5,784 nucleotides of DNA from Tenderia sp965602225 (GTDB lineage: Bacteria; Pseudomonadota; Gammaproteobacteria; Tenderiales; Tenderiaceae). Location of the stretch: assembly GCA_965602225.1 (NCBI GenBank), contig CBFCYE010000069.1, positions 1-5,784 on the forward strand, read 5' to 3'. The notes under the pieces were generated by a model, which worked only from the letters and a program-made list of their open reading frames with translations, was not told the DNA's origin and made no database searches. The translations under genes and the position numbers were made by a program. This document shows, piece after piece, positions 1-5,782 of this stretch (positions are counted from its first letter, which is position 1; every line of letters starts with the position of its first letter).

Positions 1-1
1 T

Positions 2-430
2 TCTCCAGAAACCACTACTGGTGGTAACGCACTCAAATTCTATTCTTCGGTTCGTCTTGATATTCGCCGCATTGGCGCAATCAAGAAAGGCGATGAGGTG
101 CTAGGCAACGAGACTCGCGTGAAAGTGGTTAAGAATAAGGTTGCACCACCGTTCAAACAGGTTCAATTCGATATTATCTACGGTGAAGGTATTTCACGTG
201 AGGGTGAAATTATCGATATGGGAGTTAATGAAGGTTTTGTTGATAAGTCTGGTGCCTGGTATAGCTATGACGGTACTCGTATAGGTCAGGGTAAAGACAA
301 TGTGCGTAACTTCCTTAAGGAGCATCCTGATATGGCCAAGGAAATTGAAGATAAAATTCGCGCTAAGTTGTTGGTTAAGGCAAGCCCAAAAGGTGATGAA
401 GAGCCGGTTGAAGTGGACGTTGAGGCATAG
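2..430 (+). CDS. recA: Recombinase RecA, C-terminal part (5' end outside the window)
   Basis: RecA is the ATP-dependent cytoplasmic recombinase that coats single-stranded DNA, drives strand exchange and activates LexA self-cleavage. The visible frame has 142 residues and starts inside DNA-binding loop L2 (SPETTTGGNALKFY, corresponding to about residue 205 of E. coli RecA). It continues through the end of the core (RLDIRRIG, ETRVKVVKNK, PFKQ, YGEGIS) into the small C-terminal domain (GAWYSYDGTRIGQGKDN). It ends in an acidic tail (GDEEPVEVDVEA), as is usual for bacterial RecA. The Walker A and B ATP-binding motifs and any LexA box lie upstream and cannot be judged. The gene is intact to its TAG stop and is followed by a strong terminator and then recX. 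The identification is close to certain from direct similarity to the known protein. Confidence 0.98.
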   Translation, partial: SPETTTGGNALKFYSSVRLDIRRIGAIKKGDEVLGNETRVKVVKNKVAPPFKQVQFDIIYGEGISREGEIIDMGVNEGFVDKSGAWYSYDGTRIGQGKDNVRNFLKEHPDMAKEIEDKIRAKLLVKASPKGDEEPVEVDVEA

Positions 431-455
431 CACTAACCAGTTAACACATTGTTTT

Positions 456-480
456 AAAACGCCCCGCAAGGGGCGTTTTT
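456..480 (+). terminator. Strong intrinsic terminator after recA
   Basis: A 10-bp perfect stem (456-465 with 470-479) is closed by a GCAA tetraloop of the stable GNRA class. The stem has a GC-rich core (CGCCCC/GGGGCG) flanked by AAAA/TTTT, so the 3' arm runs into a run of five T. It lies 25 nt after the recA stop. The A run on the other side means it could also stop transcription from the minus strand. It should end most recA transcripts, so recX would depend on read-through or its own promoter. Confidence 0.93.
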
Positions 481-588
481 GAATATGGCATGATTGAAAT
501 ATCAACAAGTTAGTTCATTGCGTCTTGCCTAAATGGGGACTTTTCTCTACCATCTGCGGCAAGCATTTCATCAGAATATTTGAGGCGA

Positions 589-1035
589 ATGTCGGACTCT
601 CAAAATAAGGACTGTCACGCAGCAGCGATAAGGCTGCTAAGCTGGCGTGAGCACTCAAGCAAAGAATTGAAACGTAAGTTGCTTGAGCGCGATTTTGACT
701 CCCACTTGATAGATAACATACTGATTTCGCTGCAAGATGATAATCTGCAGTCAGATGATCGTTTTGCCGAGTGCTATGTGCGTTCTAAGGTTCAAAAAGG
801 CGTAGGCCCTGTTCGTTTGCGGCGTGATCTGCGTGAACATGAGATCGATGATGAGATGATTCATTGCTACCTTCATGATCAGAACTGGCAGCAGCTGGCC
901 ATTGAAGTGAGGCAAAAACGCTTTGGTCATGCCTTGCCCTTAGATTTTGAAGCGTGCGCCAAGCAGATGCGTTTTCTGCAGTACCGCGGTTTTAGTGCTG
1001 AGCAAATTAATGCTGCGATGAAGCAGGATGATTAA
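589..1035 (+). CDS. recX: Regulatory protein RecX
   Basis: RecX is a small helical protein that binds RecA filaments and limits their growth and activity. This copy has 148 residues; E. coli RecX has 166. It shows the expected tandem three-helix repeats. The first is around residues 9-45 (AIRLLSWREHSSKELKRKLL). The second is around 50-95 (DDRFAECYVRSKVQKGVGPVRLRRDLREHEID). The third is around 100-145 (WQQLAIEVRQKRFG, then FEACAKQMRFLQYRGFSAEQI). The ATG at 589 is chosen because TGAGG (581-585) lies just upstream, although the 3-nt spacing is short. An in-frame TTG at 580 has no visible ribosome-binding site and would add only three residues. The position directly after recA supports the call. 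Only 31 nt without a terminator separate it from alaS, so the two are probably co-transcribed. Confidence 0.92.
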   Translation: MSDSQNKDCHAAAIRLLSWREHSSKELKRKLLERDFDSHLIDNILISLQDDNLQSDDRFAECYVRSKVQKGVGPVRLRRDLREHEIDDEMIHCYLHDQNWQQLAIEVRQKRFGHALPLDFEACAKQMRFLQYRGFSAEQINAAMKQDD

Positions 1036-1066
1036 GAATACAACGAGTAGGATGTAAAGAATTGCG

Positions 1067-3688
1067 ATGAAGAGTGCAGAGATTCGCCAGGCCTTTCTGG
1101 AGTATTTTCGTCAACACGGTCATGAGGTGGTTGCTAGTAGTTCACTGGTGCCCGGTAATGATCCGACCCTGTTGTTTACCAATGCCGGTATGGTGCAGTT
1201 CAAGGAGACCTTTCTTGGTCAAGAACAACGCCCCTATCATCGCGCCACTTCGTCGCAGCGCTGCGTCCGTGCCGGCGGTAAGCATAATGATTTAGAGAAT
1301 GTCGGTTACACCGCCCGTCATCACACCTTCTTTGAAATGCTGGGCAACTTCAGCTTTGGCGATTATTTCAAACGTGAATCGATTCAATATGCCTGGAAGT
1401 TCCTGACCCAGAATATGAACCTGCCCGCTGAAAAGTTGTGGGTAACAGTCTACGAAGATGATGACGAAGCTGCTGAAATATGGATCAAGGAGATCGGTGT
1501 TAACCCTGATCGACTGACTCGTATCGGTGACAAACCGGGTAAGAAATACGAAAGCGATAATTTCTGGTCCATGGGTGATACCGGTCCCTGTGGTCCCTGT
1601 AGTGAAATCTTTTTTGATCATGGCCCTGATGTTGCCGGTGGTCCGCCCGGTACGCCGGAAGAAGATGGGGATCGTTATATCGAGATATGGAACCTTGTCT
1701 TCATGCAGTACAACCGTGTTGCCGATGGCACCATGACGCCACTACCCAAGCCCTCAGTGGATACCGGTATGGGCATGGAGCGCCTGGCAGCAGTGATGCA
1801 GGGTGTGCACAGTAATTACGAGATTGATCTATTTCAAGGGCTGATCAAGGCAGCAGCCAAGGTGACCAACAGTTCTGATCTAAACAATAATTCGCTTAAG
1901 GTCATCGCCGACCATATCCGTTCCTGTTCTTTTTTGATTGTCGATGGTGTCCTGCCATCAAACGAAGGTCGTGGTTATGTGTTGCGTCGTGTTATTCGTC
2001 GTGCCATTCGTCATGGTTACAAATTGGGTATGAACGACCCCTTCTTCTATAAAATTGTTGCTGCCCTGGTGGCTGAGATGGGTGAGGCTTACCCAGAGCT
2101 GGTTAAAACCCAGGCACAGGTTGAAAAGATTCTACGTCTGGAAGAAGAGCGCTTCGCCGAGACCCTGGATCAGGGGATGAAGATTCTCGAAGATGGTATT
2201 AGCAAATTATCCGGCAAGCAGATCCCTGGTGATGTTGTTTTTAAACTGTATGACACCTATGGTTTTCCGGCTGACCTGACTGCCGATATCGCTCGTGAAC
2301 GTGGTCTGACTGTGGATCAAGCGGGTTTTGATAAAGAGATGCAGGCTCAGCGTGAACGTGCCCGTGCAGCCAGCAGTTTTGGTGCGGTTTATCCCGGCAA
2401 ACTCGATATAAATGCTGAATCTGAATTTACCGGTTATGAACAGCTGAATGATGAAGCTGAAATCGTCGCTCTGTTCGCCGGCGAAGAGCCGGTCGATAGC
2501 CTGGATGCTGGTGAGGAAGGTTTGGTTGTTTTGTCGCAAACGCCTTTCTATGCCGAGTCTGGTGGTCAGGTCGGTGACCAGGGCCAGTTGCTTGCCAATG
2601 GCGTGGTGTTTGATGTTGTTGATTGCCAAAAACAAGGCCAGGGCGTCAATGCTCATTTTGGTAAGGTCACAGCAGGAGCGATTAAGCTGGGTGACAAACT
2701 CAAGGCAGAAGTTGATGCAACTCGTCGCCAGGCCATTATCCTGAATCATTCGGCGACTCATTTATTGCATGCGGCCTTGCGTCAGGTGCTGGGTGAGCAT
2801 GTCGCGCAGAAGGGCTCGTTGGTTAAGTCTGACAGTCTGCGTTTTGACTTCTCACACTTTGAAGCTGTGACGGCTGAAGAAATACAACAGGTTGAGCAAT
2901 TGGTGAATCAGCAGATTCGCGCCAATGACGAAGTGGTGACCCGCTTGATGAATTATGACCAGGCAGTCGAGGCGGGTGCCATGGCCCTGTTTGGTGAAAA
3001 ATATGGTGATGATGTCCGGGTGCTGAGCATTGGTGAGTTTTCCACCGAGTTGTGTGGTGGTGTGCATGCCAAACGTGCCGGTGATATCGGCCTGTTCAAG
3101 ATCGTAGTGGAGGCAGGCACAGCTGCTGGTGTGCGTCGCATCGAGGCTGTTACTGGTCAAACTGCGCTTGAATATATAGGTGAAACTGAAAAGAATCTGG
3201 CTGGTATCGCCGGCCTGCTGAAGGCTGGTCGCGATGATGCGGCAATCAAGGTTGAGCAGTTGGTTGAGCGTAGTCGCAAGCTGGAAAAAGAACTCGACCA
3301 GCTTAAGTCCAAACTGGCCAGTAGTCAGGGGTCGGATATGGCGTCTCAGGCAATTGAGATTGATGGCATTAAGATTTTAGCGGCCAAGCTTGAGGGTGGT
3401 GATTCCAAGGGGTTGCGCGATGTTGTCGATCAACTAAAGAATAAGCTCGGCGCTGCAGCGGTGGTGCTAGCGGTGGTCGATGGTGACAAGGTTTCCCTTG
3501 CTGCCGGTGTAACCAAGGATGAGACCAAGCGCATCAAGGCGGGTGAGTTGGTTAATCACGTCGCCCAACAAGTGGGTGGCAAGGGTGGTGGTCGTCCAGA
3601 CATGGCTATGGCGGGTGGCAATAATCCTGCTGCACTTGATGAGGCGCTGGCCTCTGTCGAGGCCTGGGTGCGAGCACAAACGAGTTGA
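1067..3688 (+). CDS. alaS: Alanine--tRNA ligase (AlaRS)
   Basis: This class II synthetase charges tRNA-Ala with alanine in the cytoplasm and hydrolyses mischarged Ser- or Gly-tRNA-Ala. The product has 873 residues, against 876 in E. coli, and starts in the standard way (MKSAEIRQAFLEYF). The aminoacylation domain shows RAGGKHNDLENVG, class II motif 2 (RHHTFFEMLGNFSFGDYF, residues 84-101) and motif 3 (DTGMGMERL, 232-240). The editing domain keeps all four zinc ligands: H561 and H565 in HSATH, and C663 and H667 in CGGVH. A charged helical linker (about 710-770) leads to the C-Ala domain, with its glycine-rich stretch GGKGGGRPDMAMAGG near 840. The ribosome-binding site is weak: AAAG at 1056-1059, or a distant AGGA at 1049-1052. 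No palindrome like the one used for AlaRS autorepression in E. coli is visible just upstream. The gene appears complete and undamaged. Confidence 0.98.
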   Translation: MKSAEIRQAFLEYFRQHGHEVVASSSLVPGNDPTLLFTNAGMVQFKETFLGQEQRPYHRATSSQRCVRAGGKHNDLENVGYTARHHTFFEMLGNFSFGDYFKRESIQYAWKFLTQNMNLPAEKLWVTVYEDDDEAAEIWIKEIGVNPDRLTRIGDKPGKKYESDNFWSMGDTGPCGPCSEIFFDHGPDVAGGPPGTPEEDGDRYIEIWNLVFMQYNRVADGTMTPLPKPSVDTGMGMERLAAVMQGVHSNYEIDLFQGLIKAAAKVTNSSDLNNNSLKVIADHIRSCSFLIVDGVLPSNEGRGYVLRRVIRRAIRHGYKLGMNDPFFYKIVAALVAEMGEAYPELVKTQAQVEKILRLEEERFAETLDQGMKILEDGISKLSGKQIPGDVVFKLYDTYGFPADLTADIARERGLTVDQAGFDKEMQAQRERARAASSFGAVYPGKLDINAESEFTGYEQLNDEAEIVALFAGEEPVDSLDAGEEGLVVLSQTPFYAESGGQVGDQGQLLANGVVFDVVDCQKQGQGVNAHFGKVTAGAIKLGDKLKAEVDATRRQAIILNHSATHLLHAALRQVLGEHVAQKGSLVKSDSLRFDFSHFEAVTAEEIQQVEQLVNQQIRANDEVVTRLMNYDQAVEAGAMALFGEKYGDDVRVLSIGEFSTELCGGVHAKRAGDIGLFKIVVEAGTAAGVRRIEAVTGQTALEYIGETEKNLAGIAGLLKAGRDDAAIKVEQLVERSRKLEKELDQLKSKLASSQGSDMASQAIEIDGIKILAAKLEGGDSKGLRDVVDQLKNKLGAAAVVLAVVDGDKVSLAAGVTKDETKRIKAGELVNHVAQQVGGKGGGRPDMAMAGGNNPAALDEALASVEAWVRAQTS

Positions 3689-3716
3689 TAAGCCTGTTGT
3701 TACAGGTGATTTCTCC

Positions 3717-3745
3717 TGCGCAGTGCAGTAAACTGCGCACCTTTT
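3717..3745 (+). terminator. Hairpin with short T run between alaS and lysC (possible terminator)
   Basis: An 8-bp perfect stem TGCGCAGT/ACTGCGCA (3717-3724 with 3732-3739) has a 7-nt loop. It is followed by CC and then only four T, so it would be a partial or weak intrinsic terminator. A smaller hairpin, CCTGT/ACAGG (3693-3697 with 3702-3706), precedes it. Together they fill most of the 77-nt gap, which is too short for a lysine riboswitch. The hairpin ends 20 nt before the lysC ATG when the T run is included. Confidence 0.5.
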
Positions 3746-3765
3746 CCAGATAACACTGAAGTCAA

Positions 3766-4989
3766 ATGGCATTAATTGTTCAGAAATATGGTGGCACCTC
3801 GGTCGGGTCGGTTGAGCGCATCGAAGCCGTAGCCGAAAAGGTAAAAGGCTGGCGCGATAAGGGTGATGATGTAATCGTAGTGCTCTCGGCTATGAGTGGC
3901 GAGACCAATCGCCTGCTTGGTTTGGCCCATGAAATACAAGATACCCCGGTTCCGCGTGAGCTGGATGTGCTGCTCTCCACCGGTGAGCAGGTCACTATCG
4001 CTCTTTTGAGCATGGCACTGGAAAAACGTGGCTGTTCGGCCCGTTCCTACACAGGTCATCAGGTCCATATCCGTACCGATAACGTCCATAACAAGGCGCG
4101 TATCCTTGAAATTGATCATAAGCGTATTCGCCGTGATTTGGATAAAGGCCGGGTTGTTGTTGTTGCTGGTTTCCAGGGTTCTGATGATGAAGGTAATATC
4201 ACCACCTTAGGTCGCGGTGGTTCCGATACCTCCGCCGTCGCTCTGGCGGCAGCACTGAAAGCCGATGAATGTCAGATTTATACCGATGTCGATGGTGTCT
4301 ACACCACGGACCCTCGTGTTGTCCCTGAAGCCCGTCGCCTTGAACGCATCACCTTTGAGGAGATGCTGGAAATGGCATCGCTTGGCTCCAAGGTGTTGCA
4401 AATCCGCGCAGTTGAATTCGCCGGAAAATACAATGTGCCCCTGCGGGTGCTATCCAGTTTTAAAGAGGGTGAAGGCACCCTGATTACCTATGAGGAACAG
4501 GAAATGGAAGAAGCGCTGATTTCCGGAATCGCCTTTAATCGTGATGAGGCCAAACTGACCATCGTTGGTGTGCCGGATCAACCTGGCGTCGCCTCGAAGA
4601 TCTTATGCCCGATTGGCAAGGCCAATATCGAAATCGACATGATCATCCAGAATGTCGGCGTTGATGGCACCACTGATTTTACCTTTACCGTACATCGCAA
4701 TGATTACGATAAAGCTCTGAAGGTGTTGGAGCAGAGTAAGCAAGATTTGGGTGCGCGTGAAGTTTCTGGTGACAATAAGATCGTCAAAATATCACTGGTG
4801 GGAGTGGGGATGCGCTCACATGCTGGTATTGCAGGAACCATGTTTGAGGCGCTTGCAAATGAGGGCATCAACATCCGTATGATCTCTACTTCAGAGATCA
4901 AGATTTCTGTTGTCGTTGACGAGAAGTATCTTGAACTTGGCGTCAGGGCTTTGCATACAGTCTTTGATTTAGAAAATAAACCACAATAA
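3766..4989 (+). CDS. lysC: Aspartate kinase (aspartokinase), lysine-sensitive type
   Basis: Aspartokinase phosphorylates L-aspartate with ATP to 4-phospho-aspartate, the first step toward lysine, threonine, methionine and diaminopimelate. The 407-residue product is a stand-alone kinase with no homoserine dehydrogenase fused to it. The N-terminal amino-acid-kinase domain has KYGGTSVGS with K7, LLSTGEQVT near 70, GRGGSDTSA (149-157) and TDVDGVYTTDPR (173-184). Two ACT domains follow. One begins near VPDQPGVA (269-276), with the conserved stretch QNVGVDGTTDFTF. The other begins near MRSHAGIAG (349-357), with STSEIKISVVV. This layout is that of aspartokinases inhibited jointly by lysine and threonine; the inhibition itself is inferred. 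The ribosome-binding site is weak (GAAG around 3758-3761). The gene follows alaS and precedes csrA, as in Pseudomonas. An in-frame ATG at 4504 probably gives a second product. The symbol could also be written ask. Confidence 0.96.
   Translation: MALIVQKYGGTSVGSVERIEAVAEKVKGWRDKGDDVIVVLSAMSGETNRLLGLAHEIQDTPVPRELDVLLSTGEQVTIALLSMALEKRGCSARSYTGHQVHIRTDNVHNKARILEIDHKRIRRDLDKGRVVVVAGFQGSDDEGNITTLGRGGSDTSAVALAAALKADECQIYTDVDGVYTTDPRVVPEARRLERITFEEMLEMASLGSKVLQIRAVEFAGKYNVPLRVLSSFKEGEGTLITYEEQEMEEALISGIAFNRDEAKLTIVGVPDQPGVASKILCPIGKANIEIDMIIQNVGVDGTTDFTFTVHRNDYDKALKVLEQSKQDLGAREVSGDNKIVKISLVGVGMRSHAGIAGTMFEALANEGINIRMISTSEIKISVVVDEKYLELGVRALHTVFDLENKPQ
4492..4503 (+). promoter_or_regulatory. Internal ribosome-binding site within lysC
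   Basis: GAGGA at 4492-4496 lies 7 nt before the in-frame ATG at 4504. This match is better placed and stronger than the one in front of the main lysC start. It sits at the junction between the kinase domain and the first ACT domain. Confidence 0.6.
4504..4989 (+). CDS. lysC: Probable aspartokinase beta subunit from an internal lysC start
   Basis: Some aspartokinases of this type, for example in Corynebacterium glutamicum and Bacillus subtilis, form alpha2-beta2 complexes. In these the beta subunit is translated from a start inside the same gene. Here Met247 begins MEEALISGIAFNRDEAKLTIVG. It closely parallels the published beta start of C. glutamicum LysC near residue 250, as I recall it (MEEAVLTGVATDKSEAK). 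The product would have 161 residues and contain only the two ACT regulatory domains, without the kinase domain. The GAGGA motif 7 nt upstream supports initiation. Seen directly are the in-frame ATG, the ribosome-binding site and the domain boundary. That the protein is made here is inferred from the related systems. Confidence 0.6.
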   Translation: MEEALISGIAFNRDEAKLTIVGVPDQPGVASKILCPIGKANIEIDMIIQNVGVDGTTDFTFTVHRNDYDKALKVLEQSKQDLGAREVSGDNKIVKISLVGVGMRSHAGIAGTMFEALANEGINIRMISTSEIKISVVVDEKYLELGVRALHTVFDLENKPQ

Positions 4990-5004
4990 ATCAACATGTT
5001 GTGT

Positions 5005-5025
5005 TGGGTCAGCCTTGCTGGCCCA
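5005..5025 (+). terminator. Hairpin after lysC (possible weak terminator)
   Basis: A 9-bp stem TGGGTCAGC/GCTGGCCCA (5005-5013 with 5017-5025, one G-U pair) closes a 3-nt CTT loop 15 nt after the lysC stop. The sequence that follows (GTACTCCTTT) is pyrimidine-rich but has no proper T run. It may end transcription only partly, or serve to protect the 3' end of the lysC message. Confidence 0.45.
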
Positions 5026-5101
5026 GTACTCCTTTCGCAGGGTATTGAATTTCTAGCTTTTTCTTCAGTTATCAAATTGATGGTCGATAACTTATGCATG
5101 A

Positions 5102-5170
5102 CAGGTGGGACAGCCTGGTTAAGTAGTGATTGCTTGGCAGATGGACCTACAGGATTGTGCAGACAAGGAG
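5102..5170 (+). promoter_or_regulatory. csrA leader with GGA motifs and a strong Shine-Dalgarno; putative CsrA self-binding sites
   Basis: Four GGA motifs lie upstream of the csrA start, at 5108-5110, 5143-5145, 5152-5154 and 5167-5169. The first sits in the GGGACA loop of a small hairpin (CAGGT at 5102-5106 with GCCTG at 5113-5117, one G-U pair). The third lies in CTACAGGATTGT (5147-5158), which resembles the CsrA SELEX consensus RUACARGGAUGU with one base missing. The fourth is the Shine-Dalgarno AAGGAG itself (5165-5170), 6 nt before the ATG. CsrA is known to repress its own translation through such a leader in E. coli. That it does so here is inferred. No convincing -10/-35 pair for csrA stands out in 5026-5101. 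Confidence 0.5.
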
Positions 5171-5176
5171 ATCAAT

Positions 5177-5401
5177 ATGCTGATACTGACGCGGCGTGTG
5201 GGAGAGACGCTGATCATTGGAGATAACGTCACAGTCACTGTGCTGGGCGTAAAAGGCAACCAGGTGAGAATTGGTGTAAACGCCCCCAAAGAAGTATCCG
5301 TCCACCGCGAAGAAATCTATCAGCGTATCCAGCAGGAAAAGGCTGACGAGCAAGCTGAAGATGGACAGGACGATCCTCAAGAAGTCTCTGGAAATTCATA
5401 A
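5177..5401 (+). CDS. csrA: Carbon storage regulator CsrA (translational regulator)
   Basis: CsrA is a small homodimeric RNA-binding protein that binds GGA motifs near ribosome-binding sites and changes translation or stability of many mRNAs, such as those for carbon metabolism, motility and biofilm. The first 55 residues are almost those of E. coli CsrA (MLILTRRVGETLIIGD, then VTVLGVKGNQVRIGVNAPKEV, then HREEIYQRIQ). They keep the RNA-contact residues L4, R6, R7 and R44. The protein has 74 residues instead of 61. Its tail (56-74) has seven acidic and no basic residues. The ATG at 5177 has a strong AAGGAG 6 nt upstream and gives the family's usual N-terminus. An in-frame GTG at 5126 would add 17 unrelated residues and is rejected. 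The position before tRNA-Ser and tRNA-Arg is the same as in E. coli. No clear terminator follows. Confidence 0.97.
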   Translation: MLILTRRVGETLIIGDNVTVTVLGVKGNQVRIGVNAPKEVSVHREEIYQRIQQEKADEQAEDGQDDPQEVSGNS

Positions 5402-5489
5402 ATTCCCAATAATCACCCTTAAATAACAAAAAGATACTTTACTGCCAGTGCATCAAACGGTATCCTTACGCCCGCGTGTTTAGGGATGC

Positions 5490-5518
5490 TCGCTGAGTGA
5501 TTTATCATCAGTTATAAT
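5490..5518 (+). promoter_or_regulatory. Probable sigma70-type promoter of the tRNA-Ser gene
   Basis: A perfect -10 box TATAAT lies at 5513-5518, 12 nt before the mature tRNA 5' end, with a poor -35 (TCGCTG, 5490-5495) at 17-nt spacing. The bases after the -10 (CCCACG, 5519-5524) form a GC-rich discriminator, typical of stable-RNA promoters under stringent control. The -10 is convincing; the -35 is uncertain. Confidence 0.6.
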
Positions 5519-5530
5519 CCCACGCAGAAC

Positions 5531-5620
5531 GGAGAGCTGGCCGAGTGGCTGAAGGCGCACCCCTGCTAAGGGTGTATAGGGGTAACCTTATCGAGGGTTC
5601 GAATCCCTCGCTCTCCGCCA
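5531..5620 (+). tRNA. tRNA-Ser(GCU)
   Basis: This is a 90-nt class II tRNA with the CCA end encoded (5618-5620). The acceptor stem GGAGAGC/GCTCTCC (5531-5537 with 5610-5616) is followed by discriminator G, as expected for serine. The anticodon stem CACCC/GGGTG encloses a CTGCTAA loop with anticodon GCT at 5565-5567, which reads AGC and AGU. A long variable arm with stem TAGGG/CCTTA and loop GTAA marks the serine class. The T arm is GAGGG-TTCGAAT-CCCTC. It corresponds in place and sequence to serV downstream of csrA in E. coli. Five T directly follow the CCA, with no hairpin other than the tRNA itself. Confidence 0.97.
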
Positions 5621-5662
5621 TTTTTGAACCGTGAATTATATTTCCTGATTCAAATAGTTAGC

Positions 5663-5691
5663 TTGACACAATGTGTCATTGTCGGGATAAT
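5663..5691 (+). promoter_or_regulatory. Near-consensus sigma70 promoter of the tRNA-Arg gene
   Basis: A perfect -35 TTGACA (5663-5668) and the -10 GATAAT (5686-5691, one mismatch) are separated by exactly 17 nt. Transcription would start near 5698, about 8 nt before the mature tRNA. The discriminator CCTGAC is fairly GC-rich, as in stringently controlled stable-RNA promoters. It shows that tRNA-Arg need not depend on read-through from tRNA-Ser. Confidence 0.88.
5664..5678 (+). repeat. 15-bp perfect palindrome over the -35 region of the tRNA-Arg promoter
   Basis: TGACACA (5664-5670) and TGTGTCA (5672-5678) form a perfect 7-bp inverted repeat around a single A. A second inverted repeat overlaps it: ACAATG (5668-5673) and CATTGT (5677-5682). 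The placement over the -35 box and early spacer is where a repressor operator could lie. No known operator is recognised, so function is open. Confidence 0.6.
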
Positions 5692-5705
5692 CCTGACCTC
5701 AAAAT

Positions 5706-5782
5706 GCGCCCGTAGCTCAGCTGGATAGAGTACCTGGCTACGAACCAGGCGGTCACACGTTCGAATCGTGTCGGGCGCACCA
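5706..5782 (+). tRNA. tRNA-Arg(ACG)
   Basis: This is a 77-nt tRNA with encoded CCA (5780-5782) and discriminator A. The acceptor stem GCGCCCG/CGGGCGC (5706-5712 with 5772-5778) is perfect. The anticodon stem CCTGG/CCAGG holds the loop CTACGAA with anticodon ACG at 5740-5742. The family is known to have this A deaminated to inosine by TadA, so it reads CGU, CGC and CGA. The T arm is ACACG-TTCGAAT-CGTGT. It matches the argVYZQ tRNAs that follow serV in E. coli. The window ends two bases later, so further arginine tRNA copies cannot be seen or excluded. Confidence 0.97.

Noticed and set aside
525..553. Possible recX promoter TTGCCT - 17 nt - TACCAT
   Set aside because: Both boxes match only four of six consensus bases, which is expected by chance in a gap of this size; too weak to annotate.
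524..563. Inverted repeat CTTGCC/GGCAAG upstream of recX
   Set aside because: The stem has six pairs with a 28-nt loop, no T run and no resemblance to a LexA box; likely chance.
2207..2761. A 184-codon open frame on the minus strand within alaS
   Set aside because: It lies wholly inside the certain alaS gene, the protein has no recognisable domain, and antisense open frames of this length are common opposite strongly biased coding sequence.
5126..5176. A 17-residue N-terminal extension of csrA from an in-frame GTG
   Set aside because: The CsrA family begins at MLIL, the ATG at 5177 has a strong AAGGAG 6 nt upstream, and the GTG has no ribosome-binding site.
4996..5226. A 76-codon open frame on the + strand between lysC and csrA
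   Set aside because: It has no ribosome-binding site, covers the lysC 3' hairpin and the csrA leader, runs into csrA in another frame, and resembles no known protein.
5402..5489. Search for a csrA terminator (GATAC/GTATC and GCATC/GATGC pairings)
   Set aside because: The stems have only five pairs with loops over 20 nt and no T run follows, so no terminator can be supported.
5621..5662. TTTGAA/TTCAAA pairing after tRNA-Ser
   Set aside because: It is a six-pair AT-rich stem with a 20-nt loop and no following T run; the five T directly after CCA are noted with the tRNA instead.
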